Shown: positions 1-7,817, numbered from the stretch's first letter. The stretch: DNA of 11,299 nt from JBHHYU01 sp046757725 (GCA_046757725.1 JBHHYU010000093.1:1-11299), one strand, 5' to 3'. A program made the numbers and translations. Notes: generated by a model not told the origin, from the letters alone.

Positions 1-99
1 GTTTAGTTATTATCTGGAGTTTGCCGGTTTGCAGTACTTCGGAAATCGGCCGTGTACTAAAAGCGAATTGGAACAAGCTGACTGACAGATGGGAGTAAG
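1..99 (+). other. Left-edge leader, possible tail of an upstream gene
   Basis: No gene can be identified here. Two of the three plus frames are open from the window edge: one stops with TGA at 83-85, the other with TAA at 96-98, just before the cpaA start. Thirty open codons are common by chance, and neither peptide (about 27 and 31 residues) resembles the C-terminus of a Flp pilin. Bases 23-30 can pair with 43-50 (8 bp including one G-T), and 33-37 can pair with 54-58, so the transcript could form overlapping hairpins. The last bases (GGGAG at 91-95) are the ribosome binding site of cpaA. Confidence 0.3.
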
Positions 100-651
100 A
101 TGGCGGAGAAGCTGTTTTTCAATACGTTTCTCGTGCTTTTTACTAGTTTGGCGGCTGGCTTTGATATCAGGGAAAAGAGGATTCCTAACTGGCTAATTTT
201 GGTTGGATTGATATTCGGGCTTCTAATTAACGCCTTAAAAGGCCGCGCACAATTAATGGATAGTGTATGGGGCCTTTTTTTAGGGTTAGGGATTTTTGTG
301 ATTCCCTTTGCCCTAGGCTGGTTAGGTGCCGGAGACGTAAAGCTTTTCGGGGTGCTGGGAGCTATTCTAGGGGTGAAATGGCTGCCTCGGGTTTTTTTCT
401 ACTCTGCTATCTTAGGAGGGCTCCTTGCATTATTTTCTATTATTTATCAAAGGGGTGTGCGCCTTAAGGGTGGTAAGGAGATGTGGACCGATTTTAAGGT
501 GCTGATAATGAGTCGGGGGAGCATCCTTCCTGAAGGTAGAAAAAAGGGGCGTGAGGAAGAGGTGGATGCGGTTCCGTACGGGGTTGCACTTGGGCTGGGT
601 GCCCTATTCGCGTTTTATGTGGATCCACAAGGAGGGTGGGCGGGGTTTTAG
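100..651 (+). CDS. cpaA: Prepilin peptidase, A24 family (CpaA/TadV)
   Basis: Inner-membrane aspartic protease that cleaves the leader of Flp pilin and of the TadE/TadF pseudopilins. The two catalytic aspartates of the A24 family are visible: D22 in the GFDIREKRIPNW segment and D79 in the GAGDVK motif (GxGD). The 183 residues contain several hydrophobic segments (about 5-20, 32-46, 56-75, 84-115 and 158-173) around a cytoplasmic charged stretch (about 118-155). There is no N-terminal methylase domain, as is usual for the short Tad peptidases, although the protein is slightly longer than most. The ATG is supported by GGGAG four bases upstream. It is the first gene of the visible locus, with 93 bases before cpaB. 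The pilin it would process is not in the window, but likely TadE substrates are. Confidence 0.93.
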   Translation: MAEKLFFNTFLVLFTSLAAGFDIREKRIPNWLILVGLIFGLLINALKGRAQLMDSVWGLFLGLGIFVIPFALGWLGAGDVKLFGVLGAILGVKWLPRVFFYSAILGGLLALFSIIYQRGVRLKGGKEMWTDFKVLIMSRGSILPEGRKKGREEEVDAVPYGVALGLGALFAFYVDPQGGWAGF

Positions 652-684
652 CCTGACCACGTAAGAGATGAGCACGGGAGTCCG

Positions 685-714
685 GTCTTTGTTTCCTCTT
701 TTAGGGACAGAGAC
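685..714 (+). other. Weak stem-loop between cpaA and cpaB
   Basis: Bases 685-695 can pair with 704-714 (11 pairs, three of them G-T) around an 8-base loop. A run of A follows on the plus strand, so this is not an intrinsic terminator in the direction of the operon. It could be an mRNA-stabilising or processing hairpin ahead of cpaB, or chance. The cpaB ribosome binding site (AGAGGGG at 731-737) lies downstream and outside the stem. Confidence 0.2.
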
Positions 715-744
715 AAAAAAATAATTTGGTAGAGGGGAACTATC

Positions 745-1590
745 ATGCCAAACCGATTAAAGATCACGATTATTGCTGCGATGTTTTTTGGGTTTATCGC
801 TGCCTATGGGATTTACAATTTCATGCGGCAACAGCGGGAGTCCACCGAGGCTCTCAGGAAAGCTAACCAGCCGATTGTTGTGGCAGCCAAGAATATTCCG
901 GCGGGTACCAGGTTGACTCAGAAAAGGATTAAGGAAGGGCTGTTGAAGATCAATCCATGGCCGAAGTCATCCGTCCCCGCTGGATCTTTTACTTCAACGA
1001 GACAAGTCGTAGGTAAGGTCATTAGGGTGAAAGTAGTTGCGGGTGAGCCGATTTTAAAGTCAAAGATGGGGAAAGGCGAGGAAAAATTGGGGCTCACCGT
1101 TCGTCTCGAGCCTGGCCATCGAGCAATGGCAGTCCGGGTAGATGAGATCGTGGGAGTAAGTGGTTTTATTGCTCCTGAGGATCGCGTGGATGTGATCGTT
1201 ACGATGGTCCCCCCTGGAAGGACGTCAACTAACGACAAGTTTTCCAAAATTGTGCTGCAGAATAAACGTGTTCTTTCCGTCGCTCAAAGCATAGAGCAGC
1301 AGAAGGATGGTAAACCGAAGGTTGTTCGCTCTATTACGCTTGAGGTGACCCCACAGGAGGCGGAGAAGCTTTCGCTTGCATCTCAAGAAGGACAGATTAT
1401 TTTGGCTCTTCGGGCGGCCGGGGATGAGAAGGTGGCAAAGACACGCGGGAGTAATAAAAGCGATCTCCTCGCACGAGTTGCTCGCAGGCGTAGGGCGAGG
1501 GTCAGGACGACCCCAGGAACGGCTCCAGTCCCACAAAAATATCGCGTCGAAGTCTACATGGGTAGTGAGCGATCAGTGGTCGAATTCTGA
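745..1590 (+). CDS. cpaB: Flp pilus assembly protein CpaB (RcpC)
   Basis: Periplasmic, inner-membrane-anchored protein of the tad machine, thought to stabilise or gate the CpaC secretin. It has an uncleaved signal anchor at residues 6-26, a SAF (beta-clip) domain at about 42-107 beginning at VVAAKNIPAGTRL, and the RcpC/CpaB domain at about 115-225 with GHRAMAVRVDE and the VSGFIAPEDRVDVIVT core. The C-terminus ends in a YRVEVYMGSERSVVEF block, a typical CpaB ending. Length 281 aa is usual for the family. A strongly basic patch (residues 244-254, seven arginines in eleven) sits in the linker before that ending. The start is supported by AGAGGGG eight bases upstream. Gene order cpaA-cpaB-cpaC is canonical, with 36 bases before cpaC. 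Confidence 0.94.
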   Translation: MPNRLKITIIAAMFFGFIAAYGIYNFMRQQRESTEALRKANQPIVVAAKNIPAGTRLTQKRIKEGLLKINPWPKSSVPAGSFTSTRQVVGKVIRVKVVAGEPILKSKMGKGEEKLGLTVRLEPGHRAMAVRVDEIVGVSGFIAPEDRVDVIVTMVPPGRTSTNDKFSKIVLQNKRVLSVAQSIEQQKDGKPKVVRSITLEVTPQEAEKLSLASQEGQIILALRAAGDEKVAKTRGSNKSDLLARVARRRRARVRTTPGTAPVPQKYRVEVYMGSERSVVEF

Positions 1591-1626
1591 GGTCAGTGAG
1601 GTAAGTAATAAGTAAGAGGAGGGATA

Positions 1627-3195
1627 ATGAAACATCAGGATGGAAAGTTAGTTGTCTTGCCATGGAGATGGTTTTCTTGGCTGGCGATTTTCGCTGTTTT
1701 GCTTCTTGTTGTGGACGTTGCTAGGAGCCAGCAGGCTGCTCCGACCATCGCAGTCACGGTAAACAAATCCCTGGTTTTCCGCTTGGCGCAAAAAGCTAAA
1801 CGTGTTTCTATAACGCAACCGGAGATTGCTGATGTGGTGGTGGTAGCGCCCAATCAGTTATTGATCAATGGTAAAGCCGTGGGGACAACCTCTCTCGTGG
1901 TCTTTGACGCTAAGGGGACAGTGACCAATTATGATTTAATCGTGAGTCCCGATATCGCCGCGTTGCGAATGCAGCTCAAGGCCATTTTTCCGGAAGAAAA
2001 CATCAATATTTCTACCTCAGGGCCGGCGATTGTTCTCAAGGGCGAGGTCTCCAACGAAGTGGTCTATGACAAAGTTCTGAAGATCGCTCAGACCTATCTC
2101 CCCCCAAAACCACCCAGTGAAGTTGCCCCTGCGGCAACTCAATCTCTGACTGTGAGTACGCCTGGACCGCAGCTTCCGGCGACCGGCACGGCCTTTGCCG
2201 GTGGTGGGCAACTCGCGTTTACCGAGGAAACATCGCTTACTGATGTGGATAGGTGGGGCAATAGAAGGAGAATTCCAGGTATTATCGATCTTCTGGTGAT
2301 TAGAGATGTCCGTCAAATTCAAGTGGACGTAATTGTAGCGGAAATTTCTTTAGACAAACTGCGGGAGGCAGGTATCGACTTTCTGTTCAATATCCAAAGT
2401 GGCGGTCAAAGTATCAGCAGCTTCAGTGGTGCAGGCTCTCAAGGCGGGCTAACGGGGTCCAGTCTTCTCACTGACCCTTCAACGTTCCCGCCAACTACAA
2501 CATTCGGGGGTGCCACGTCCGGCGTAACCTCTATCCTTTCAGGAAAATATAATCTGACCGCTGTCTATCGATTGTTTCAAAACAAGGATATTACGGAAAT
2601 TCTTTCCAAGCCTAGTTTAGTCATAAAAAATGGACGAAGCGGTGGGTTCTTGGCCGGTGGCGAGTTCCCGATATTTGTTGAGAATGCGCTGGGAACGGAT
2701 ACCACAAGCACCGTGGAATTTAAACCGTTTGGAGTACGGCTCGATTTTTTACCTACCATCACCTGGTCGGGTACCATCGATATGAGGGTTTTTCCGGAGG
2801 TAAGCGAAATTGACCAATCCGTGGCGGTCCGCGGAATTCCCGGGCTTAAGGTCCGAAGAACCGTGAGCCGCGTGGAGATGAAGGAGGGAGAAGCGCTGAT
2901 TATCGCCGGGCTGCTGGATAAGAGGATCCTTAAAGATATGACGAAGTTTCCAATCCTAGGGGACATCCCAATTTTGGGCGCGTTGTTTCGAACTACGCGC
3001 TTTCGGAATCAGGAAACGGAACTGGTTTTTGTTGTGACCCCGAAGATCGTAAAGGCTTTAAAGCCAGGGGTAAAGCCGAAAATACCATCTATCGAAAAAT
3101 ATTATGATCCGGATATGCGGCAGGTGCCACTTCCCGGAAAGCCTAGTGCACCGGGCCGGGGTAGAGCTGCTCCCGGGGGGCCGACAATGCCTTAG
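1627..3195 (+). CDS. cpaC: Type II/IV secretin CpaC (RcpA), outer-membrane pilus pore
   Basis: Multimeric outer-membrane channel through which the Flp pilus exits. A hydrophobic signal sequence covers residues 14-31, with likely cleavage near ARS-QQ. The pilus-assembly N-domain lies at about 38-107, followed by a BON-like domain at 108-158, a Pro/Ala/Thr-rich linker at 159-200 and the secretin domain at about 216-475. The secretin signature is clear at residues 418-455, including the GEALIIAGLLD segment and the FPILGDIPILGALFR motif. A Gly/Ser/Thr-rich stretch at about 257-305 interrupts the early secretin domain. The C-terminal tail (478-522) is rich in Pro, Gly and Lys. AGGAGGG lies four bases before the ATG. 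The stop TAG is followed in the same frame by 29 further open codons, the last ending where cpaE starts (see the separate entry). Length 522 aa is normal to slightly long. Confidence 0.95.
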   Translation: MKHQDGKLVVLPWRWFSWLAIFAVLLLVVDVARSQQAAPTIAVTVNKSLVFRLAQKAKRVSITQPEIADVVVVAPNQLLINGKAVGTTSLVVFDAKGTVTNYDLIVSPDIAALRMQLKAIFPEENINISTSGPAIVLKGEVSNEVVYDKVLKIAQTYLPPKPPSEVAPAATQSLTVSTPGPQLPATGTAFAGGGQLAFTEETSLTDVDRWGNRRRIPGIIDLLVIRDVRQIQVDVIVAEISLDKLREAGIDFLFNIQSGGQSISSFSGAGSQGGLTGSSLLTDPSTFPPTTTFGGATSGVTSILSGKYNLTAVYRLFQNKDITEILSKPSLVIKNGRSGGFLAGGEFPIFVENALGTDTTSTVEFKPFGVRLDFLPTITWSGTIDMRVFPEVSEIDQSVAVRGIPGLKVRRTVSRVEMKEGEALIIAGLLDKRILKDMTKFPILGDIPILGALFRTTRFRNQETELVFVVTPKIVKALKPGVKPKIPSIEKYYDPDMRQVPLPGKPSAPGRGRAAPGGPTMP

Positions 3196-3198
3196 AGG
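3195..3198 (+). promoter_or_regulatory. Putative ribosome binding site for the small reading frame before cpaE
   Basis: GAGG, overlapping the cpaC stop codon, lies six bases before the ATG at 3205. This is proper spacing for initiation there and too close for the ATG at 3199. cpaE itself has no comparable site near its ATG at 3282; the closest purine run (GAGAG) ends 17-18 bases away. Confidence 0.3.
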
Positions 3199-3204
3199 AT
3201 GCGG

Positions 3205-3285
3205 ATGTGTTCTGTAGAGAAGTTGTCGATAAAATGGGGCAAGAAAAAAGTAACAACTGAGAGTAAATTATTACAAACAACATGA
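3205..3285 (+). CDS. Possible 26-codon leader peptide coupled to cpaE
   Basis: This short frame is ATG at 3205 (or 3199, giving 28 codons) through TGA at 3283-3285. It encodes a basic peptide with WGKKK in the middle and no membrane segment. Its stop codon overlaps the cpaE ATG as ATGA, the classic arrangement for translational coupling, and a GAGG lies correctly spaced upstream. It is in the same frame as cpaC and separated from it by one TAG plus one codon. It may therefore be the relic of a longer cpaC C-terminus cut off by a new stop, rather than an independent gene. No homology is recognised. A frame this short also arises by chance; the overlap and the weak cpaE ribosome binding site are what make it worth listing. 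Confidence 0.3.
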   Translation: MCSVEKLSIKWGKKKVTTESKLLQTT

Positions 3286-4487
3286 AGCTACCGATTGTAC
3301 TAGTTGGGCAGGATAATATTGCTCTCGTTTCTTTAAGCCAGCAGATAGAGCACGAGCGTGGTTTTCTCGTATCGAGCAAGGTTATCGGTTTTAATGAAGC
3401 ATTTGATCACCTTCAGGCGAGATCGGGGCCGGTTTTATGCATTGTTGACCTGACCCGTGATTTGGAAAGAGGTTTTCAGGTTGCCCAGGAAGTGAAGCTC
3501 AAGCTTCCTAATATCCATCTGCTCATGACTTCACCTGAGCGAAATCCGGAATCCATTTTAAGGGCTATGCGGTTGGGTGCAGAGGAGTTTCTTACGCAAC
3601 CTTTCAACTGGTCGGAAGTTTTGCAGTCCCTAGAACGAATCAGTGGGAAAATTAATGCCCAGCCGGAGAAACCGCTTGAGCAAGGGCGGATAATTACGGT
3701 TTTTTCCAACAAGGGTGGTGTGGGTTCTACCACGGTGTCTACCAATTTAGCCGTAACCCTCGCAACGGCCAAGAAGTCGGTTTGTATAGTGGATCTGGTC
3801 CTTCAGTTCGGTTCCGTTACTACTTTTTTAAATCTGGAGGCTACTTATACCATTCTTGACCTGGTAAAGAATTTAAAGCGGATTGATCCGTTACTTTTAG
3901 AAGGCTCCCTGACCCAGCACAGCTCGGGGGTAAGAGTGCTGGCTGAACCTTTCCATGCGGAGGATGCTAATACCATACGTGTTGAGGATATTGAAGAGAT
4001 CTTGGACACCCTCGCGAAGTCGTTTGATTTTGTGATTGTGGATACTCCGAGGGAGTTTGATGACGCCGTATCTCTTGTCCTCGATAAGGCTCAGCTAATC
4101 GTCTTTGTTACTGAGATGGATGTTCCCTCGCTAAAAAGCGCTCACAGGGCGTTGGAGTTCTTGGGCAGGTTGGGCATCTATAAGAATAAGATCCGGCTCG
4201 TTCTGAATCGTTACATAAAAAGCAAAATTATGAGCCTAAAATCTGTAGAGAAGGCATTGGGAATTAAGGTGTTTTGGACACTACCCAATGACTACCCGAC
4301 TGCGATTGCGGCGTTGAATCAGGGACTGTCCATTCAAGAGTGTGATCCGAAATCTGAGATTGCAAGAAGTTACCTGGGACTGGCAAACTCTGTAGTCGAA
4401 ACTCTCGCGTACGGTCGCTTGCCGGTTGCCGATGAAAAAAAATCTGGGATTTTTAGTCGCTGGATTTCGGTTTTTGGGTCGAAGTAG
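3282..4487 (+). CDS. cpaE: CpaE/TadZ, ParA/MinD-like pilus localisation ATPase
   Basis: Cytoplasmic protein that targets the Tad machine to its site on the inner membrane. Residues 1-122 form a receiver-like domain with D56 at the phospho-acceptor position. The conserved lysine of true receivers is replaced (TQPF at 105-108 instead of KPF), so it is probably not phosphorylated in the usual way. Residues 136-375 are a P-loop ATPase of the ParA/MinD class: deviant Walker A NKGGVGSTT at 143-151, a switch-I-like VDLVLQFG at 170-177 and Walker B VIVDTP at 251-256 (D254). The signature lysine K144 is kept but the second Walker lysine is serine (S149), as in many CpaE proteins. The start lacks a good ribosome binding site and overlaps the stop of a small upstream frame. 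cpaF follows after 18 bases. Length 401 aa is typical. Confidence 0.93.
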   Translation: MKLPIVLVGQDNIALVSLSQQIEHERGFLVSSKVIGFNEAFDHLQARSGPVLCIVDLTRDLERGFQVAQEVKLKLPNIHLLMTSPERNPESILRAMRLGAEEFLTQPFNWSEVLQSLERISGKINAQPEKPLEQGRIITVFSNKGGVGSTTVSTNLAVTLATAKKSVCIVDLVLQFGSVTTFLNLEATYTILDLVKNLKRIDPLLLEGSLTQHSSGVRVLAEPFHAEDANTIRVEDIEEILDTLAKSFDFVIVDTPREFDDAVSLVLDKAQLIVFVTEMDVPSLKSAHRALEFLGRLGIYKNKIRLVLNRYIKSKIMSLKSVEKALGIKVFWTLPNDYPTAIAALNQGLSIQECDPKSEIARSYLGLANSVVETLAYGRLPVADEKKSGIFSRWISVFGSK

Positions 4488-4505
4488 GGCCACGAAAGGA
4501 GTCAT

Positions 4506-5903
4506 ATGAAAATCGTACCTTCATCAGAGGTAATAAGTCGGGGTAATTTGGACGGGAACAGGCGTGAAGATAACGGCAAACCTGCTTCAGGGATGGAACA
4601 CGCGGTGAGCTCGGATCTCTTTTATCAGAATCTTAAGCTGCGCATCCATCGCAAACTGATTGATACGATCGATCTCCCAAAACTCTCTAGCCTGGAAGTT
4701 GAAATGGTCAAGGTCGAGATCCGTCGTATCCTTGAAGAGTTGATTATGGCGGAATCCCTGCCTCTCAGCCGGGCGGATCGAGATAGGCTCGTCACTGAGA
4801 TTCAGCACGAAGCCTTTGGCTTAGGTCCGTTGGAGGCATTGATGAAGGATGGGGAAATCACCGACATACTCGTTAATACCCACGACCAGGTTTTTGTAGA
4901 GCGTTACGGTAAACTGGAGAAGACCAATGTTCGATTTCGCGATGATGCCCACCTGATGCAGATTATCGAGAGGATTGTTTCCCGGGTGGGGCGCCGGATT
5001 GATGAATCCTCTCCCATGGTGGATGCTCGCCTACAGGATGGGTCACGCGTGAACGCGATCATTCCACCCCTAGCTCTCGATGGCCCTATCCTCTCCATTC
5101 GCCGTTTTGGGGCCGAGCCCTTGACCATAAATGACCTTATCCAATTCAATTCTGTACCCGAGCAGATCGCGGAGGTGCTAGGAGCCTGTGTGAAATCCCG
5201 GCTGAACATTCTGATTTCCGGGGGAACGGGTGCAGGGAAAACAACTCTGCTCAATTGCATCTCTAACTACATTCCGGCGCAGGACCGAATTGTCACGATT
5301 GAGGATTCGGCGGAATTAAAGCTACAGCAGGAACATGTCGTTCGGCTGGAAACTCGACCTGCCAATATCGAAGGGAAGGGATTCGTTGCTCAAAGAGACC
5401 TCGTTCGCAATGCGTTGAGAATGAGGCCCGACCGTATCATTTTGGGAGAGGTGCGGGGAGGGGAGGCCCTGGACATGATGCAGGCGATGAACACCGGACA
5501 CGACGGGTCGATCAGTACCATCCATGCCAACAGTGCCCGAGACGCGCTGGCAAGGCTAGAAACGATGATGCTTATGTCAAATGTGAATCTCCCGGAAAGG
5601 GCGTTGAGGGAACAGATAGCGTCGGCGCTGAATCTTGTTATACAGTTGTCGCGTCTAAGTGACGGCACTCGTAAACTAATAGAGGTCTCGGAAATTACGG
5701 GAATGGAAGGGAACGTCGTCACGATGCAGATGATTTTTCAGTTTGAGCAGAAAGGCGTAGAGAACGGGAGGGTTGTTGGAGATTTTTCCGCGACCGGCGT
5801 TAGGCCTTCTTTCCTGGAAAGGCTGGAGAGATACGGATTCAAGCTCCCAAATACCTATTTCCTGCCTGTATCTCTGGCTGCCAACAAAAAGAGGGCTCTA
5901 TGA
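4506..5903 (+). CDS. cpaF: Secretion ATPase CpaF (TadA), GspE/VirB11 family
   Basis: Hexameric cytoplasmic ATPase that drives assembly (and in some systems retraction) of the Flp pilus. All motifs of the family are intact: Walker A SGGTGAGKTT (residues 238-247, K245), Asp box TIEDSAEL (264-271), Walker B IILGEVRGGE with E315, and His box GHDGSISTIHAN (331-342). The N-terminal region (about 36-200) matches the usual CpaF N-domain, including FGLGPLEALM at 104-113 and the arginine-rich segment before the P-loop. The first 35 residues are polar and poorly conserved-looking. AAAGGAG at 4495-4501 lies four bases before the ATG, supporting this start. The TGA stop overlaps the tadB ATG, so the ATPase and its membrane platform are translationally coupled. 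Length 465 aa is normal. Confidence 0.96.
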   Translation: MKIVPSSEVISRGNLDGNRREDNGKPASGMEHAVSSDLFYQNLKLRIHRKLIDTIDLPKLSSLEVEMVKVEIRRILEELIMAESLPLSRADRDRLVTEIQHEAFGLGPLEALMKDGEITDILVNTHDQVFVERYGKLEKTNVRFRDDAHLMQIIERIVSRVGRRIDESSPMVDARLQDGSRVNAIIPPLALDGPILSIRRFGAEPLTINDLIQFNSVPEQIAEVLGACVKSRLNILISGGTGAGKTTLLNCISNYIPAQDRIVTIEDSAELKLQQEHVVRLETRPANIEGKGFVAQRDLVRNALRMRPDRIILGEVRGGEALDMMQAMNTGHDGSISTIHANSARDALARLETMMLMSNVNLPERALREQIASALNLVIQLSRLSDGTRKLIEVSEITGMEGNVVTMQMIFQFEQKGVENGRVVGDFSATGVRPSFLERLERYGFKLPNTYFLPVSLAANKKRAL

Positions 5904-6874
5904 GTATTATCCTGGTTGCGCTTTTCTCTTTTATGGCGGTTACCTGCCTGATTGTCATGGCCACACTTTTGATTGCAGCGGTGCAAACCTCTCCGCAAGC
6001 TCGAATCAAGAAGAGGCTCACGGCAATTAGCCGGAACCCCTATGCTTCTAAGGCCGAGATCCAGAACCTATTGAAAAACCCGGTGTATAGCGAAATCCCG
6101 TGGTTAAATAACTTTCTAAATCGGCTGAACTTTGTTCGCAGCATTACACTACTTTTGGAGAGGGCCAATCTCGACATCAGCGCGAGCTTTTTTCTCCTGT
6201 TCTCAGCCCTTTTTGGGGCTATCATTTTCATACTACTGGTTCTCATCAGTTCCGACCTCACTCTCAGTATAGCCGTGGGGATCATGGGCCTTTCTTTTCC
6301 CTATCTCTACGTTCGGTATGTTACCTGGAAACGGTTACGACGTTTTCTCGAACAGTTGCCGGATGCCTTAGATATGATCGGACAAGGTCTTCAGGCTGGG
6401 TTGGGTTTGACACAATCGATGGTATTTGTTGCCAAAGAAATGCCGGACCCGATGGGAACAGAATTTTCTGTTTTTATGGAAGAAGTCAATTTAGGGCTGC
6501 CTTTAACCGATGCACTCGTAGGATTCCAGGAGAGAATTCCTTTACCGGACGTACGGCTTCTATCGGTTGCCATGCTCGTGCAGAGAGAGGTCGGGGGCAG
6601 CCTTGCCGAGCTGTTGAACAAACTCGCAAACGTGATTCGCGACAGATTTCGAATTGAGAGGCAGATTAAAACTTTAACGGCTCAGAACCGGATGAGCGCT
6701 TGGGTGGTTTCTTCCCTGCCGCCGGTTTTAGCTGCGTTTATGTTTACGATGGATCCCGACCTGATGAATGAAGCCTGGAGTGATCCGGTGGGGCGGACGA
6801 TGTATCTAGCGGCGTTGGTTCTGGAGATTCTTGGAATCATAGTTTTCCGAAAATTCATCCGCATTCGTATTTGA
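5900..6874 (+). CDS. tadB: Inner-membrane platform protein TadB (GspF-type)
   Basis: Polytopic membrane protein that, with TadC, forms the platform on which CpaF acts. Hydrophobic segments lie at about 3-27, 95-115, 120-138, 268-284 and 300-316. The T2SSF domain occupies about 145-275 and begins with FLEQLPDALDMIGQGLQAGL, the diagnostic start of this domain in TadB. It continues with an acidic/amphipathic EEVNLGLPLTDAL region and REVGGSLAELL at 229-239. The ATG overlaps the cpaF stop by four bases (ATGA), and GAGGG at 5891-5895 gives its own ribosome binding site. Length 324 aa is usual. TadC starts seven bases after the stop. Confidence 0.94.
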   Translation: MSIILVALFSFMAVTCLIVMATLLIAAVQTSPQARIKKRLTAISRNPYASKAEIQNLLKNPVYSEIPWLNNFLNRLNFVRSITLLLERANLDISASFFLLFSALFGAIIFILLVLISSDLTLSIAVGIMGLSFPYLYVRYVTWKRLRRFLEQLPDALDMIGQGLQAGLGLTQSMVFVAKEMPDPMGTEFSVFMEEVNLGLPLTDALVGFQERIPLPDVRLLSVAMLVQREVGGSLAELLNKLANVIRDRFRIERQIKTLTAQNRMSAWVVSSLPPVLAAFMFTMDPDLMNEAWSDPVGRTMYLAALVLEILGIIVFRKFIRIRI

Positions 6875-6881
6875 GGGCGTT

Positions 6882-7817
6882 ATGGAACTCTTTGTTGCCA
6901 TAGGTGTATTTGGTCTGGTTGTCGGATTCTTCTACCTTATCCTGTCTCCAAAGACATTGGCTCACGATGAGGCGGTTCAGCAGCGACTTGAACGTATCGC
7001 CGCTGGAGGGAAAACGAGGACTGCGGGGGTACGCCTCCTTGGAGACGAGGGAGAGGAAACTTTTTGGGAACACGTTGCTGATTTTTTCCTCGGAAAGGAT
7101 GAGCTACCGGCAAAATATATGGGGTTTCGTAGTATGTTGCACCAGGCCGGTTATCCGGGTGAGCGCGCGATTCGGATCTTCTGGGGTGTTCGGATCGGTT
7201 TAACCGGAATTTTTGGGGCAGTTGCAGTAGTATTGGCTATCTTTCTGCAAAGCCCAGTCTCGGAACTGCTGATGTTACTGGCTGGTTTTGCGGGTTTCGG
7301 CTATCTTTTGCCATTCATCATTGTTCGGCAAAGATCAAAGGCGCGGCTGATAGAAATGCAAGAAACCCTTCCGGATACCCTGGATCTGCTCGTGATTTGC
7401 GTTGAAGCTGGTCTGGCCGTGGACGCAGCTATGGTCCGCGTAGCCAAAGAACAGGTAGAGCAAGAGTTGGTAATCGGCGAGGAATGGCAACTCATGACTC
7501 AGGAGATACAAGCCGGAGTGCCTCGTCGGGAAGCCTTATCCCGGATGGGAGACCGCGTCGGTCTGGAAGATATCCGAGCCCTGGTGACTTTCTTGACGCA
7601 GACAGAGGATTTGGGTGGGAGTATCGCGCGTTCTCTTAGAGTGTACGCTTCCACGATGCGTGAAAAAAGGAGCCAAAGGGCGGAGGAAGCGGCGCGGAAG
7701 GCCGTAATCAAACTGATTTTTCCTTTGGTCCTTTTCATTTTGCCGGCCCTTTTCTTGGTGATTATGGGCCCGGCGATGCTCAACATCGTAAAGCTTTTCA
7801 GTAGTGCTGGAGGCTAG
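6882..7817 (+). CDS. tadC: Inner-membrane platform protein TadC (GspF-type)
   Basis: Second member of the Tad inner-membrane platform, partner of TadB and CpaF. Membrane segments are at about 3-21, 104-122, 127-147 and 277-300. The T2SSF domain (about 160-285) starts with LPDTLDLLVICVEAGLAVD and contains the EIQAGVPRREAL and TEDLGGSIARSL segments seen in TadC rather than TadB proteins. GAGGG at 6873-6877, overlapping the tadB stop, is the ribosome binding site four bases before the ATG. The 3' end contains the ribosome binding site for the next gene, which begins four bases after the TAG. Length 311 aa is typical. Confidence 0.94.
   Translation: MELFVAIGVFGLVVGFFYLILSPKTLAHDEAVQQRLERIAAGGKTRTAGVRLLGDEGEETFWEHVADFFLGKDELPAKYMGFRSMLHQAGYPGERAIRIFWGVRIGLTGIFGAVAVVLAIFLQSPVSELLMLLAGFAGFGYLLPFIIVRQRSKARLIEMQETLPDTLDLLVICVEAGLAVDAAMVRVAKEQVEQELVIGEEWQLMTQEIQAGVPRREALSRMGDRVGLEDIRALVTFLTQTEDLGGSIARSLRVYASTMREKRSQRAEEAARKAVIKLIFPLVLFILPALFLVIMGPAMLNIVKLFSSAGG
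7809..7813 (+). promoter_or_regulatory. Ribosome binding site deciding the DUF192 start
   Basis: GGAGG lies inside the last codons of tadC, eight bases before the ATG at 7822. It would be inside the coding region if the GTG at 7804 were used, so the ATG is the better start. Confidence 0.7.

Noticed and set aside
1..98. C-terminal end of an upstream protein
   Set aside because: Two different frames are open to the edge, with about 30 codons each; neither resembles a known Tad or pilin ending, so no call was made.
652..744. Terminator between cpaA and cpaB
   Set aside because: The stem (685-714) contains three G-T pairs and is followed by A, not T, on the coding strand.
2577..2966. Long minus-strand frame opposite cpaC
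   Set aside because: Shadow of the secretin gene: cpaC has full domain support, and the antisense peptide is low-complexity Ser/Pro-rich with no motif.
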